Positions 21,668 through 32,984 of a stretch of DNA of 64,000 nucleotides are shown here, one piece after another (position 1 is the stretch's first letter; every line of letters begins with the position of its first letter). Both the position numbers and the translations under genes were made by a program. The stretch covers positions 1,054,001 to 1,118,000 of the forward strand of contig CADCXC010000038.1 in NCBI GenBank assembly GCA_902806595.1, read 5' to 3'. Source of the stretch: Pyrenopolyporus hunteri. Lineage: Eukaryota > Ascomycota > Sordariomycetes > Xylariales > Hypoxylaceae. Under the pieces are notes generated by a model, which had not been told where the DNA came from, ran no database searches, and saw only the letters and a list, made by a program, of their open reading frames with translations.

Positions 21668-23633
21668 CTAGATGTTGAATTCGTTTGCGCCGGCCTGGTT
21701 TGGGGTATAAGAAAGCCCAGAATTGGTCGACATGTTCATCGGATTGAAAGAATCCGGGAAATTGACGGGGTTGAAGCAGTTACCGGATTGTCCCATGCCG
21801 TTGTCCCCATCCGTGTACCCGCGGTATCCGCATCTACTTAGTTGATTCTGACCATAGAAGAGAGGATTATGGTTCTCACCACTAGCAGTATCAGTTGACT
21901 GCATGAAGGAATTAGAAGGTGCTCCCGCCGCTTTCGATACCGAGCCGCCGTTCTCTTTGCCGGGGAAAAGAGAGGAAGGTGACTTGAAGCCGGTGTTATT
22001 GGAGGCGAACGGTAGGTTCAAGTTCAGGTTCGGGTTCGTCGGTCGTAAGGTAAGACCAGGTAGAGGTTCACTGCCATACGGAGTGAGCCCAAAACCCGTA
22101 AAGATGGGCACTATTTCATACTCACTGCCGTCTCCGTCTCCTTGGGGAAGCACGGGCAGCATCTGCTGTTGCGGGTTAGCTGGAACGTTACGCACGAAGG
22201 CATCCAGCAAACCTATGTCATTTGCCATGTCGGAAGGCTCGTTAAACATGACCACACCTCCATCGAACCCATGGTTATGAAGAGGCAGCTGTGCCTGCGA
22301 CATGGAACCACAGCTATCGTTCAAGTTGGTAACCATAGCCATGGGATCAAAGGATTGGCTATGATCCAGGAGAAAGGCATCTCCCGTCGGTGTGAGCTGT
22401 CGTGCGGCCTGCGTCGCTCTCTGGACGCTATTGGTGACACGGGCACCCTGGGTTACGCCGTGACGCTTAGCCTTCTTGTTAGTCGAGATAGTTTGAGCCT
22501 GAGAGTTACGTCGTTTAGGCGGCAAATTCACATCTTCCTCGCCATCATCCTATATTTCAGTCAATTCATCGTGTCCAACCAATACCCTCTCTTGTACTGA
22601 CCTCACTTCCATCAATGGACGGATCGTCATAGACATCTCTAGTCCGTTGATGGTTGAGGCTGCAGTCAAAGACTTCCTCTACTGTTGTGACCATTTTCGA
22701 ATTGGTCTGGAGTTGCTTAAGGACGGCAGGGGACTTTCGCTGGTTCCTCTTGCGTCGTTGCTCCTCCTCGGCAGCATCAAACATGCCCATACCAGGGTAG
22801 ATTGTGCCCTTGAGAAACATAGCTCCCAGTTCGTCTTCGACGCCATCGATGGATCGGTAGGAACTCCCACCTTCGGACGGCTCATACTTCACACCAGACT
22901 TATTATTAGGCCAGGCAACGAAGTCTCCCTGGGGGCTGAAGCCCACATCTCCTTGAGGTGTCAGTGGATTAAGGTTGCTTTGCCAAGAGTTGATCAGAGG
23001 AGTCTGTGGCTCGCTATGGTTTCCTCCCAGATTCATGTTCCCCTCCGATCCATCTCTAACATCTACAAAATCGTTGGGCCTGTGATTGTGGCCACCGGAG
23101 TGGGAGTTCTGTAGAATATAATTAGTCAGAATATAGTACAGTTTTTACATTGAAGTAAAACTTACGAGGCTACCATTTTTACCGCTTTTACCGCTCTTAC
23201 CACCTTTGCCACTTTTAGCACCAGTGCCACGATTAGGGGTTGTACCCGAGCGACCTGCAGCCATATCTTTCTGGGCGTTTCGTTTCTGTGACTGGTTGTT
23301 CTTTTCGCCCCTTGTCTTGATGCGTTGTCTGACCAATTGGTCAATGTTGTACGTTCGTTGCCATTCATCGTACTGCATGGCCTGCACACGCGATTTCTCA
23401 TTGCTGAAAGCACCGAGGTTAAGATTGTAAAGCTCCAATAGATGAGCCTTAGAGCTGATATGGGTAATAAGGTGGGAGACGTCCGAGAACGTGGGAGTCT
23501 TATTGCAGGCGTAGCAGACAAGCGGGATTCCACCTTGGTCGGCTTGGTGCGGTGTATTAATGACAGAGTTGTCAGCTTGGGTAGCCCCATTGAGGCCACC
23601 AGCGCCAAAAGGCTGGCGAGAATAGCCGTCCAT
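21668..23633 (-). CDS. Nuclear-type zinc-finger protein, function unknown
   Basis: Three exons on the minus strand: 23166-23633, 22602-23108, 21668-22549; 618 residues. Both introns are phase 0 (GTAAGT...CTACAG and GTCAGT...ATAG) and join one hydrophilic protein. Near the N-terminus Cys40-X2-Cys43-X14-His58-X5-His64 (VCYACNKTPTFS ... HISSKAH) resembles a U1/matrin-type C2H2 finger. It is followed by a Gly/Lys/Ser basic patch, a mid region with EEEQRRKRNQRKSPAVL, a putative nuclear signal at PPKRRNSQ and KKAKRH in exon 3, and long Asn/Pro/Gly/Met-rich stretches to the end. The design suggests an RNA- or DNA-binding regulatory protein. A CACAG directly before the ATG suggests a 5' UTR intron. 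I cannot name an orthologue. Confidence 0.8.
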
Positions 23634-26369
23634 CCTGTGAAAATAAGGTAGTTAGCGGACAAAGTGCCTTCGTAATGTGTAACCTGGATTCGCCTGTCGT
23701 GATACAGGGGAAATGAAAGAAGCAGTCTGGGTATGATTTGGGGATGTGGGCGAGGGGGTATTTTGGTCGTACGGAGATCCTTGGAGTGTAGATTTGAAGA
23801 TAGTCAGAATATAAGCCAATGCTTACCTTAAAAGAGTCCAATTTTATATTGGGCTGTAGTTACTTCGTCGGACGAAGCGGCTAGTATGTTACTAGGAGCT
23901 GCGATAGATTACTCTATGCGCCTCTCTCTCTCTCTCGCTCTCACCACCACTGGTGATCCTGGGAGAAAATAAAGATCGCAAAAACCGATGTCGGAAACTA
24001 GAGACCAAGATATATATTGGCTCTTCTGAAACAAGCTGTTGAAAATTCCCTTGTGAGAAGTCGAAAACGTAATCCCGGATTATCGAGTACCAAGGGTCGA
24101 ATACTCGGGAAAGAGGATTATCAAAACCTCGACTAGAACTGGCAACCGTTAGAGTTGTATTCGCGATCGGTTTGATAATTGAAGATACACGGCACCCTAA
24201 TAATAACTTACCTGTACCACGGATTTTGTAATAAGTTGGAGTCTAGTATCCTAGCCGTATAGGATACCTAGAATCCCGTGTCAACTGGAGACTACCAAAT
24301 CAATAGTTAGCTATCTTTTCGGACCCGACGTCTTCTTCAAAGAATATAACATAGCGAAGGGCAATATCCCACGAAGTCAGGTCTAATTGTAGCTTCTTGG
24401 GGAAGGTGAAGAGGTGTATCTTATATGGGAGGAAAGATACCACACGACAGAGGAAACCAGGTATAAGAGATGTAGGTGGAGGGTAAATCCTCGACTGAGA
24501 GAACCGGCAGGGTTATTGGAGATGGGGTAAGAGTGTCATGATAGGTTATTCAGCGCCGGGGGAGTAAGGGAATGGAATGTAAGAATGACTGGGAGTTGTA
24601 CAATCCTGTGAATATTGGGTGGGGGGAGTGTTGTGAAGGAATAGGGACTCTGTGAAGCCGTTCCAAGAAGGCAACTTTTGCTTGCGATACAAAACGATGA
24701 TAATGAAGTAGGATTGGTAGTTGGGGTAAGGATGGTGATGGTGATGAATGACCCCCCGGAGGTAGTATCAAGAAGGATGGAGCAGTATAGCTTACCTTAT
24801 TAATGAAGGAACTTGGGGAATGAGGGCTTTCACAAGGGCGAGCCCCGAAACCAAGCCGGTGATGATGGTGAAGAAGAGGAACTTACCTATGGCGCTGTGA
24901 ACTCTTTCCACGAGAATCGCAAAGAAGGTGTTGATTCTTGAGACCGTTATAACGGACTCGAAGAGGATGGAGGTTGTTTGACGCGTCCAGGTATGCTTTG
25001 GTAGACGCGAGAATTGTTCAATAGGCAAGACTATTGGAGGAGAAACAGAAGGGGTGGGCGGTTGGTCTGTGTTGTGAGGATGTAGTTGTGTGGGAGCTGG
25101 AGGTAAGAGAGAGAGAGTGGGATGGAGGGGTATAGGCACTGGACCAGGAGTGACTTCCGATTGTGCCGCCGGGGTAACTGCCACATACCTCAGAAAGAGA
25201 GTTACCAAGTACATACAGGAGTTGTGGAGGCACCTAGGCGACCAAATCTCCCCAGTTCCTTCCTAATTGTTTCTATCACTGTCGGTTAAGGGTTCTTCAA
25301 CCATTGTAGGCCATACCTTACGTAATCCGGGGTAGGAGACGCAGGTACATCTTCACAAGTACACAGTTTTTGCAGTAGGTGGGGGAAGCGGCTCGTGCTC
25401 AGGTAGCCAATCAGAGGAGAGAGCCAATTCTTTTTGGCTAGCGGCTGTCGAGGACCCTAGATTAGCGCGGTTTGATTCATCGGATAGTCGATCGCGCTAA
25501 CGCGATATAGCCAGGCCGGAGGAAATCGGCGATAAGACATCCTAAATTAGGAATCTGGTTGATCAAACCGCCCTAACACCGAGACTGTACCTGCCTTACC
25601 CACGCACGTTCTTGCCCCGGTCCCAGTGACTTTATTAATCATTATCCACCACTCTCCCAAAAGAACACAATGGTTGCTGTTAGTTCCTCATCTCTTTCCT
25701 TCCATAAATATCTCCTAAGCCGTATACGGACGACTTATCTACCAAGTACTTGATATATTTTCTCGTCTTTATTTTCATTTTTTATTTCAACAATGCACAC
25801 AGAGATAAGAACGGTTCGTCGTCGCAAAATCCCCTCCGAGTTGAACAAATGCGACCGCAGAGTATCCAATAATACTAAGATTCAATAAGGCCTGTTGTTT
25901 TTGTAACTTCCAACATTCCTTCTAGTTCTATACGGGACAGCCGACAGGAAAGCCGAGCAAGTTATGGCGTGTCTACGTCCTCATCCAGTATGTATACACA
26001 GACCTTCGCCTTTGGCCTAGTTATTCGGATAATTCGTGTAACAGCGAGATATTTCCCTCACTCTATAGTTGGCCTCATGATATATTACGCCAACTCCCAG
26101 CCCACGCCGTTTTCCTGGCATCATCCCCAGCAATTATGCGATGGCGACACTAAAGTTCTCGATGTACCTCGGCGGAGGCTAAAGGCTTCAGAAGCAAAGG
26201 GGTAAGTGGTAAAATTATAATAATTCGACTACTCTAGTCAAGCGAGAGTGCACTCCATATTTAGAATATACCAGCGGGGAAAAGTCATCATGTAGCCTTG
26301 ATAGAGAGCTTCTGCTAGCATTGGGATAACTTGTAGGCACTGAGTCACCTACTCCGAGGCCATCTCCCT
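23634..26369. other. Long 5' region of the zinc-finger gene and spacer
   Basis: About 2.7 kb without a confident gene. On the minus strand several strong donor-like sites (ATAG/GTAAGT at about 24889, AAG/GTAAGC at about 24796, GAG/GTATGT at about 25188) and a CACAG acceptor next to the zinc-finger ATG suggest a long spliced leader. A 140-codon ATG frame at 24792-25214 (minus) is Pro/Ser/Thr-rich with a hydrophobic end (FLFFTIITGLVSGLAL) and could instead be an exon of an unrecognised membrane protein. A CT microsatellite occurs at about 23920-23943. Confidence 0.4.
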
Positions 26370-27552
26370 TTACTCAACCGGGTTCGAGCCGGGGAGGCTG
26401 GTCAACCCTATTCGAATAGGTCAGATACTAGGCGGTGGGGTTGAGATGGCATAGAGTATGACTTACAACTGTCGATATCCTCGCCAACCATGTCGGGAAC
26501 CTTGCATTTGTTCTGCTGGGCGATGTTCTGGGTCTTAAGACCCGGAGCGGAAACGTACGTGTGGGCGTCCATGACCTTTTGGAGAGAATCGTCTTTCCAC
26601 CCAAACATGTAGTCAGCGTGGCTGGAGTAGCCAGTTTGGTCGCCTGTAGACCAAACGAAGGGCTGCTTGCCGTCGGCGAAATCCGCTGGGTTGTTGAATG
26701 CCCTAGTATCCCAGACCGTCTCGAGAAGAATTTGGGGGAGTCGGACGGGGTGGGTGGCGGGGCAGGGGCCGCCGGACTCGAAGGTACCGCTCTCTGGGTA
26801 CGCGACGTGATCTTGGTGGTTAGGAGAGTCCAGATTCTTACCGTCCCAGCAGGTGGGGAATCGGTGGTTAGCCATGATGCCACCGGGGCATGGTTTCGGC
26901 GGGAAGCCGATGTACTCCGGCGCGCGGGTTCCTTGGTTTTCCATGCAGATATAAGTCAACTGTCGGAATTTCCTGGCTTGCTCGCGGTCGCGGAAAGTCG
27001 AATCGCCGACGAGCATGCGGAATCCGGGCTTGAAAGCAGTAACCGTCGATCTTTGGGCGGTGTCAAATAGAGCATCGGTCATGTAATATACGACCTTCGC
27101 AGTAGGTTAGGTAACCGTCACTCCCGTCCAGGATCTAGCTGATCTTACCATTCCGCCTTGAGTGCCCTCCATACCGGCCTGGGCCATCTGCGGGACCCTC
27201 TTGTACGTGCCATTCTTAGCTTTGTAGAAGATGACAGCGGTCCAGTAGTTGGATAAGTCCTCGGTGAATTGGCAGCTTGTACAAGTCGAAAGCGCGGCGA
27301 GATCGTGTTCCCCAACAGGCATCGACGCATTGAAAGAGTTCTGCAGTCCATTAGCTGTAAGAATCGACGGACGTCCTCGCTGGAGAGGGAACCTACACCT
27401 CCTATGATTTGATGAAGGTGGGCCGACGGGTTCATCCCTGGGTTTACCAAAGGGTCCAGTCGCTGCACGGTCAGGCCCGAACAGCCAAATCGAAGCAGTG
27501 CGCTTGCGGGCGCAAACAGCCCCAGGGCGGCGACGAAAGTATTCAGCTGCAT
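26370..27552 (-). CDS. Secreted DUF1996 domain protein
   Basis: Four exons on the minus strand: 27397-27552, 27149-27340, 26467-27094, 26370-26407; 337 residues. A signal peptide (about 1-18) precedes the DUF1996 domain, whose markers span the joins: HLHQIIGG-NSFNASM, CTSCQFTEDLSNYWTAV, GGM-VVYYM, FKPGFRML, CPGGIMANHRFPTCWDGKNLDSPNHQDHV in two parts, HADYMFGW. The last 38-bp exon supplies the usual short ending (IDS-WLTSLPG) after a 59-nt intron. Intron 2 ends in AAG. The domain holds several conserved His, Asp and Cys residues; members occur in secreted and WSC-domain fungal proteins, but no activity is established. No WSC domain is present here. Confidence 0.9.
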
Positions 27553-28649
27553 CTCGATTACGTCTCTTGGAGTTGGTGATTCGGAGTCAGCCCCGTACTC
27601 AGAATCGGGGCAGAAGGTGGAAAGGGGCGGGTAGTAGTTATGTCGTAGCCATGGTGATCACTCGCTACTCCATAAACCACTGCCGTACCATCCACACCTG
27701 AAAAGAGCTCCAGTTTAATCTTTGATCTTGGAATATAGTATTCATTAATATCAATTCCCCTTTCGATAGGCGAGAAGACAGGCCTAGCTTCAATTCCGGA
27801 TAATGTGGAGAAGGCTTACTGGCTCGGGACTTGAGCACGAACCCCAGTTGCTCCCGCATCCAGTAAACATCGGTCCGGTAACCTTGTCTGGTCAGTTGCT
27901 ACCTGTGACGTACCCATGGACCTATTCTTGGTATAGGGTCGGTAGATGGTTTTGACTTCATGTCAGCTATCTCTAAGAGCTGTTCTTATATTGCTTTTTC
28001 GATGCCGGTATGGGAATTGTGTCATTTCTATATAATCTCCGGCTCGCAGTTATGATCAAGGAGCATGCTATATACCTAGGTAAGTAATATACCTTCGTTA
28101 CTGACCTTACGAGGCGCATGGAAGTACAAATCTCGTGCCTTGGTTAGGTATCTAATCTACTACAGGCGTGGCCACATACTCTATAGATAACCTTAGCTGA
28201 GCTTTGACGAAGGAATGGAATGGGAAAACTACCATATCCTCCGTGTCGAGGTTGGTTCTGTCTGTGGCGATGCCTTTTATTAGACCGGAGCGATTAATCC
28301 CGGACCTCATTCTTTACTATCCCCGCATTACCTATATTTGTCAGATAATATTAAGTTGTTACTCTTCCTGGCGAATGATCATGGAGAGCAGAATCTTAGT
28401 TATCTCTTACTTCATGTGGTTCGGAGGCGCGCCTTAAATTACAACGGACGCACTCGGCTAAAATCGATAATTAAAGCGCACCGAGAATTCAAATCATAAT
28501 AATAGTAAAGGAACCGAGTAGTTATATCTGCTGTGGTGTGATCTAACTCATTCTTAAATCCTTGCAAATTCTATCTGTGAGCCTTTTCGTCGCTCTAGTT
28601 TGGTGCACCTAAAATCATATCAAAATAGCATCTTTTCTCGACATTCACG
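27553..28649. other. Divergent intergenic region
   Basis: Promoter region shared by the DUF1996 gene (minus) and the small cysteine-rich gene (plus). Contains a perfect TACCTAGGTA palindrome at 28073-28082. No gene supported. Confidence 0.55.
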
Positions 28650-28985
28650 ATGAAGATCCAACTGGCATTCATTTCTCTCCTTTTCACGGCGGCTCTTGGC
28701 CAACAATTTCCCGAATGCACTCGAGAGCTCGCCGCGACGGATGATTGCGCTGATGTTATCAACGCCAATGCTTGCTACAACCAATTCCGGTTTAACAACA
28801 ACCAAACACTATCCTGTATTGGCGGGAAAGACAACAACGAGAGGGCTCTGAAGGTAAGAAAAATACACATAAAAATTCATTCCAGAGAGGTTGCTAATAG
28901 ACCGTTTTAGGCATGCGAGTGTTGTAGCTGCGTTGGTAAAGTAATGTGCGACTGGGTAACGCGGTCACGCTTTCAATGTCCTTGA
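28650..28985 (+). CDS. Small secreted cysteine-rich protein, candidate effector-like
   Basis: Two exons, 28650-28853 and 28911-28985, give 92 residues; the unspliced frame would read into the intron and end differently. The 57-nt intron (GTAAGA, GCTAAT branch, TTTTAG) is phase 0. A clear signal peptide (MKIQLAFISLLFTAALG) precedes a mature part of about 75 residues with ten cysteines: 23, 33, 42, 56, 70, 72, 73, 75, 81 and 91, enough for five disulfides. Exon 2 contains the dense block CECCSCVGK. N-glycosylation is possible at NQT (51-53). Such proteins are often apoplastic effectors, antimicrobial peptides or surface proteins; I recognise no named family and do not propose an activity. Confidence 0.75.
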
Positions 28986-30719
28986 ACTACGAAGAGGATG
29001 CGGTCTTGGACTTTAAATCGGGGTCATTCGAATTTTGGAAAAGTTACATATTGCCAACTGTTCTATTCGTGACAAGTTAGGACATTTAACAAATATCCGC
29101 CCAGAGTCCGACTTGTTTCGTGAAACATCACCAAGCCGGCGCTTGCATACGGAATCAATTCTATGTAGCGCGTTTAGGCCATACCAATTACATCGTATTC
29201 AAGACTGGGGCTCCTTATTTAATCCGAACGTAACATCGAGTGTAGGTATTAGAAGGCCTGTGACTTGGCTATATAGCAATGTAAAGAGTGGAAAAAAGAA
29301 GTTGTATGATTTCTAACCATAGGAGTAGAAAACTTATGGCCTAGGTAGAGGGCACAAGACTCCCCTTTCCAGCTATTGTCCTATCCGCTTGGAGTTGTTT
29401 TTCATTCCTTCAGCCGCTGGCACGGAAGTTGATCGATGCGTCGCCCACTATCGAGCTGAAAAGTCCAGCCGGGGTGATTATCTACGTCAAGTCCAAGCAG
29501 TCAAGGTCAAAGGGTTTTCTATGGAGCATGACGAAACTGATCAAGCTGGGGGATTACCAGGTTTAGTGCCAAGTTACGTCGATGATCCAAGTACGAATTC
29601 TATCACGGCACCCTTTATACTTGCGAAAAGAAAGATTGGCGCCTGGGAAGCAGGTTGATTCGCCGCGTGCTATTTGACTCTATTAGCCAGAAGCAGTATG
29701 CTATATTGACTCGAGACTTAGACAAGCCAGAGACTCTCGCACCAGTGCACGTATCGTGGGATGTAATCGAACGGGACGACGACAACCTCCAGGGTCCTGA
29801 CTTGGCCGGTACAATGATTTTTCTTATATCACTCTTAAGGACGGAGAATGAGACTGACGAGGCTTGGCAAGAAGCAGCACGACGCGGTTGGACGTCTTGG
29901 TAGATGTATATATTATATGAAGGTGCAGGGCTGGCCGAGTGATTCGGCTCGGTGGTCCAACATATTATAAATTAAGATTAGCAACTGACCAACAATTCAT
30001 GGCCGAATATACCATGTCTGCCTCACATCTAATGTAGCGGGAGGGAGTTTCTAATTGCAATGCGGACGTCCATAGGAAAGCGTAAACACTGATAGATGGG
30101 AGAACATAAATACCTACACACGACGCACCGCATATTCGTGCGGAGCAAGTTGAGTGTCGATACCGAGATATCTGCGGACTAAATTCGTTGAGGTTCTCTT
30201 GAAGAAGAGTCGACAATGATGGCGGATTCCGCTCTTTGAAGGAAGATACAAGCCTAGAGCTATCAAGCGCATCAGTATGTAATAATATCCAAACCCTGGT
30301 GTATAGCTTATCTGTGGGAGATACCGAATCATTTCCATCCAATTGGGGATAATCCGTTTGGACTAGATCGAATGCAGATCCTGGGGCTGGGCGCGATAAT
30401 AGAGGGGAAGCATCCAACCAGAGCCACCGACCACGCCGTAAACGGGAAAGGAATTATATATGCTAGTGGCCGCGATTCGCATTACACCATGAGAAGGTGT
30501 AGGTCTACCGTTATCTCCTGACCGGAGGTAGTGAGCAGCAGCGGAGAAAGCTGTTGCGGCCGACCTCGGGATACCTTGGAGCTGTTTCTCGATTGGTGAT
30601 CTTGGTATGCCTTAACAGCGTAAATATGACCCTACTCTCTCCTCTCCTCTCCAGGATTGCAGGACGTATCAGTAAATCCACGCCGAAGGTCTCATGTTGA
30701 GGGCTTGAAGACAAGCAAA
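28986..30719. other. Intergenic with possible coding remnant
   Basis: Two overlapping plus-strand frames at 29389-29658 and 29655-29903 have protein-like composition (DYLRQVQAVKVKG; SWDVIERDDDNLQGPDLAG) but neither starts with ATG and they lie in different frames; they may be a decayed gene or exons of an unrecognised one. A minus-strand frame at 29965-30417 likewise lacks a good start. Nothing else noted before the cupin gene. Confidence 0.35.
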
Positions 30720-31243
30720 ATGGGATCCATCATCAGCAAGACCAAATCCAAGACAGGTTCAGTCACCGGGCCCGTTCCGATGTCTTATTACGCCAAAGCG
30801 CAAAGCGTCAAACCACCACTAATTGCGAACGAAAATGCCTTCCTGGGAGACGTCTCATCCTCGTGAGTCTTGTTGCAGCTCACTGTAAATTTAGCACTTC
30901 TGACTTCATAATAGGGAGGAGCTTGACCCGGCGAAACCTATCTCGGCTGGATTCTACCGTCTAGAAAAAGGAACTCCACTTGTGTATGAGTATAAGTACC
31001 ACGAGAGTTAGTCTATTCCATTGGAGTCTACTGGATAACTGATTAACGGTCTGATTAACCCTCGGTATTGTAGTGAAGGTAATTGTCGAGGGTAGCTTTG
31101 ATATAAGTGACGAAGCAGGCAATAAAGTGCATGCTGTCCCTGGCGACGTTTTCTACTTCCAAAAGGGATCGAAAATAACTTTCACTACGGATGACTATGG
31201 GTTAGGCTTTTACTGTGGGCAGAGGAAGAAGGATAGCGCGTAA
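30720..31243 (+). CDS. EutQ-like cupin protein
   Basis: Three exons, 30720-30862, 30915-31006, 31074-31243; 134 residues. Joins restore the cupin: SSS-EELDPAKPISAGFYRLEKG, then YEYKYHEM-KVIVEGSFDISDE, then VPGDVFYFQKGSKITFTTDDYGLGFYCGQRKK. The second and third blocks correspond to the two cupin motifs (G-X-hydrophobic-X2-G-D-V at VHAVPGDVF). The metal-binding His-rich pattern is weak: only one His is present in the first motif. The architecture matches fungal proteins annotated as ethanolamine-utilisation EutQ-like or DUF861 cupins, whose function in fungi is unknown. No signal peptide; probably cytosolic. No other ethanolamine genes are nearby, so a role in that pathway is not supported. Confidence 0.85.
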
Positions 31244-31918
31244 GAGGCAATATGAGCTAGGCGCGTGAATCCTGTTGCCTGGGGAGGGAAAACGCCATCA
31301 TTCGACTAGCCTTATATAGTTGGTGCTGAGTACATAATAAAGAGTTCTCATACGCTTTGCTTTCGTCTAGAATCTGTCACTGGACTTGAAGACCAGGCAA
31401 CAATGCAGGCCGGGAAGTTGGTCTAGTCTAAGCGAAAGAGCCAGTAAGACCGGATTCATGTCCTCGGACTGCCGATTATTGGGTAGGCGAGGAAACCCGG
31501 GAGAGCCGAGGATTAAAGCGAAAGTTGGCCTCGAAGTTATCTCGAAGGATGGAAAAGGAGACCTAAGGCAGAAAGCTAGCTACCTAGGTAGGTACCTATA
31601 TAAGGCCTCTCTGGTGAGTGTAAAATGTCTGAATGCGCCCTTTAACACCATAGCCATGGTGCAATATAGGCTCTAGGCGGGAAGGGGAACATTTAAGGTC
31701 GATCTTCTCTTGCCTTGTATCCTATCTACCATTTCGAATGGGTTAGCAGGTTATTAGATTGCAAGAGATGTGTCTGGTACCAGCGTTGCTTCTATATCTA
31801 ATAATCATTGAGTGATGATATAGGCCTTCCAGGGACGTGGAAGGATTAGATAGGATTAGATAGGAAATGGAAGGGCAGGCCATTGGAGTACGCATCTGTC
31901 GCAAGTTCATCCGAGTAG
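31244..31918. other. Convergent 3' intergenic region
   Basis: Between the cupin and bet2 3' ends. Contains TACCTAGGTA at 31581-31590 followed by GGTACCTA, and a short direct repeat of GATTAGATAG near 31847-31865. No gene. Confidence 0.55.
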
Positions 31919-32984
31919 TTAATTTGCTTTGCCAAATACACGGTCTGTGGTATACTTCGGTAGGCAATAGACCGGGTCGATTGCTTCCACGCCAGGATAC
32001 TCGAGCAAGCTTAGCCCGGTCAAGCCGAAAAGGGTGTGCCAAACATCAACCATGTCACCAGGTCGGTCTGACAATCCGCCTCGCTCGGTGTCCTGACAGC
32101 TCAGGGTAAACTGGATGAGCTTCTCTCGGTCGATCCAATGCGCGCGGCCGATGATCTCTAGGCTACTTAGTACCCACCAGTTATAGCATACGTCTTCCCT
32201 CTTTTCCGGCCTCCCGTTGAGGCCACCACAGGCGACCTGTCTCTCGCTCAGCCAGCCGCCCAACTTGTCCACGTCAATCAAGTCTTTGCGTCCGGCTATT
32301 GAGAGAGCAGCTACGCACGTAAAGATCTGACCGGAATGGGATTCGGCTCCAGGACTGACTCCATAACCACCATCACAGTTGGCGCAGGAGACGATGTAGT
32401 CGACTGCTTTGTCGACATCGACTAAATGTATTAGACCCATGAGAGAGAGAGCATTCAAGGCACCATATAGAAACCTGGTGTCTTCCTCACCCCACTCGTC
32501 GCCGGTGAATGTGCCTGTTTCCCTGTTTTGAAGGTCTGCTATGACTGAGGGCTGAATTAGCTCTCTCGTGCGACAAGGCGGCGAGCAAAACCGGGATGTG
32601 ATCGGTCGACTCACATTTGCCCACTTGAGCCTTGCCGTTGCCCTTCCCGCGCTTCTCCAGCTCGTCCAGGGCATCAAGCAAGACAAATATTTGCACAGCG
32701 CTGACTGTGTAGAGCATATGCGCGTCGTGGCCGGGTGCGGCCCCGAACCCGCCGCTTTCGTGTTGGCAAGAGAGAACAAAATCTATGGCTTGGTCTCGGG
32801 GTAGCGCATCAGGGTGTCGCAGTAGATGTAAGGCGGTTAATCCCCAATATAGCCCATTAAGACGGAGATGCTCGGTGAGCCAGTATTCGTATTCGTCCTT
32901 CTTCGTGTCTAAACTCTGAATGTATCTCACATGCACCGCGGTTGCGAGCTGGATCTCGTCTGGTAGGTTTTGGACTGCTGACAT
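31919..32984 (-). CDS. bet2: Rab geranylgeranyltransferase (type II) beta subunit
   Basis: Two exons, 32615-32984 and 31919-32544; 331 residues, as in other BET2 proteins. The join (GK-FIADLQNRETGTF) lies in the alpha-alpha barrel. Prenyltransferase repeats are visible: SCQHESGGFGAAPGHDAH, NRETGTFTGDEWG, NCDGGYGVSPGAESHSGQIF, CGGLNGRPEKREDVCYNWW, DTERGGLSDRPGDMVDVWHT. The zinc ligands are the Asp and Cys in REDVCYNWW and the His in DVWHT. With the alpha subunit (BET4) and the Rab escort protein it attaches geranylgeranyl groups to the C-terminal cysteines of Rab GTPases in vesicle traffic. The ending PVYCLPK is the usual one for the family. Confidence 0.96.
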
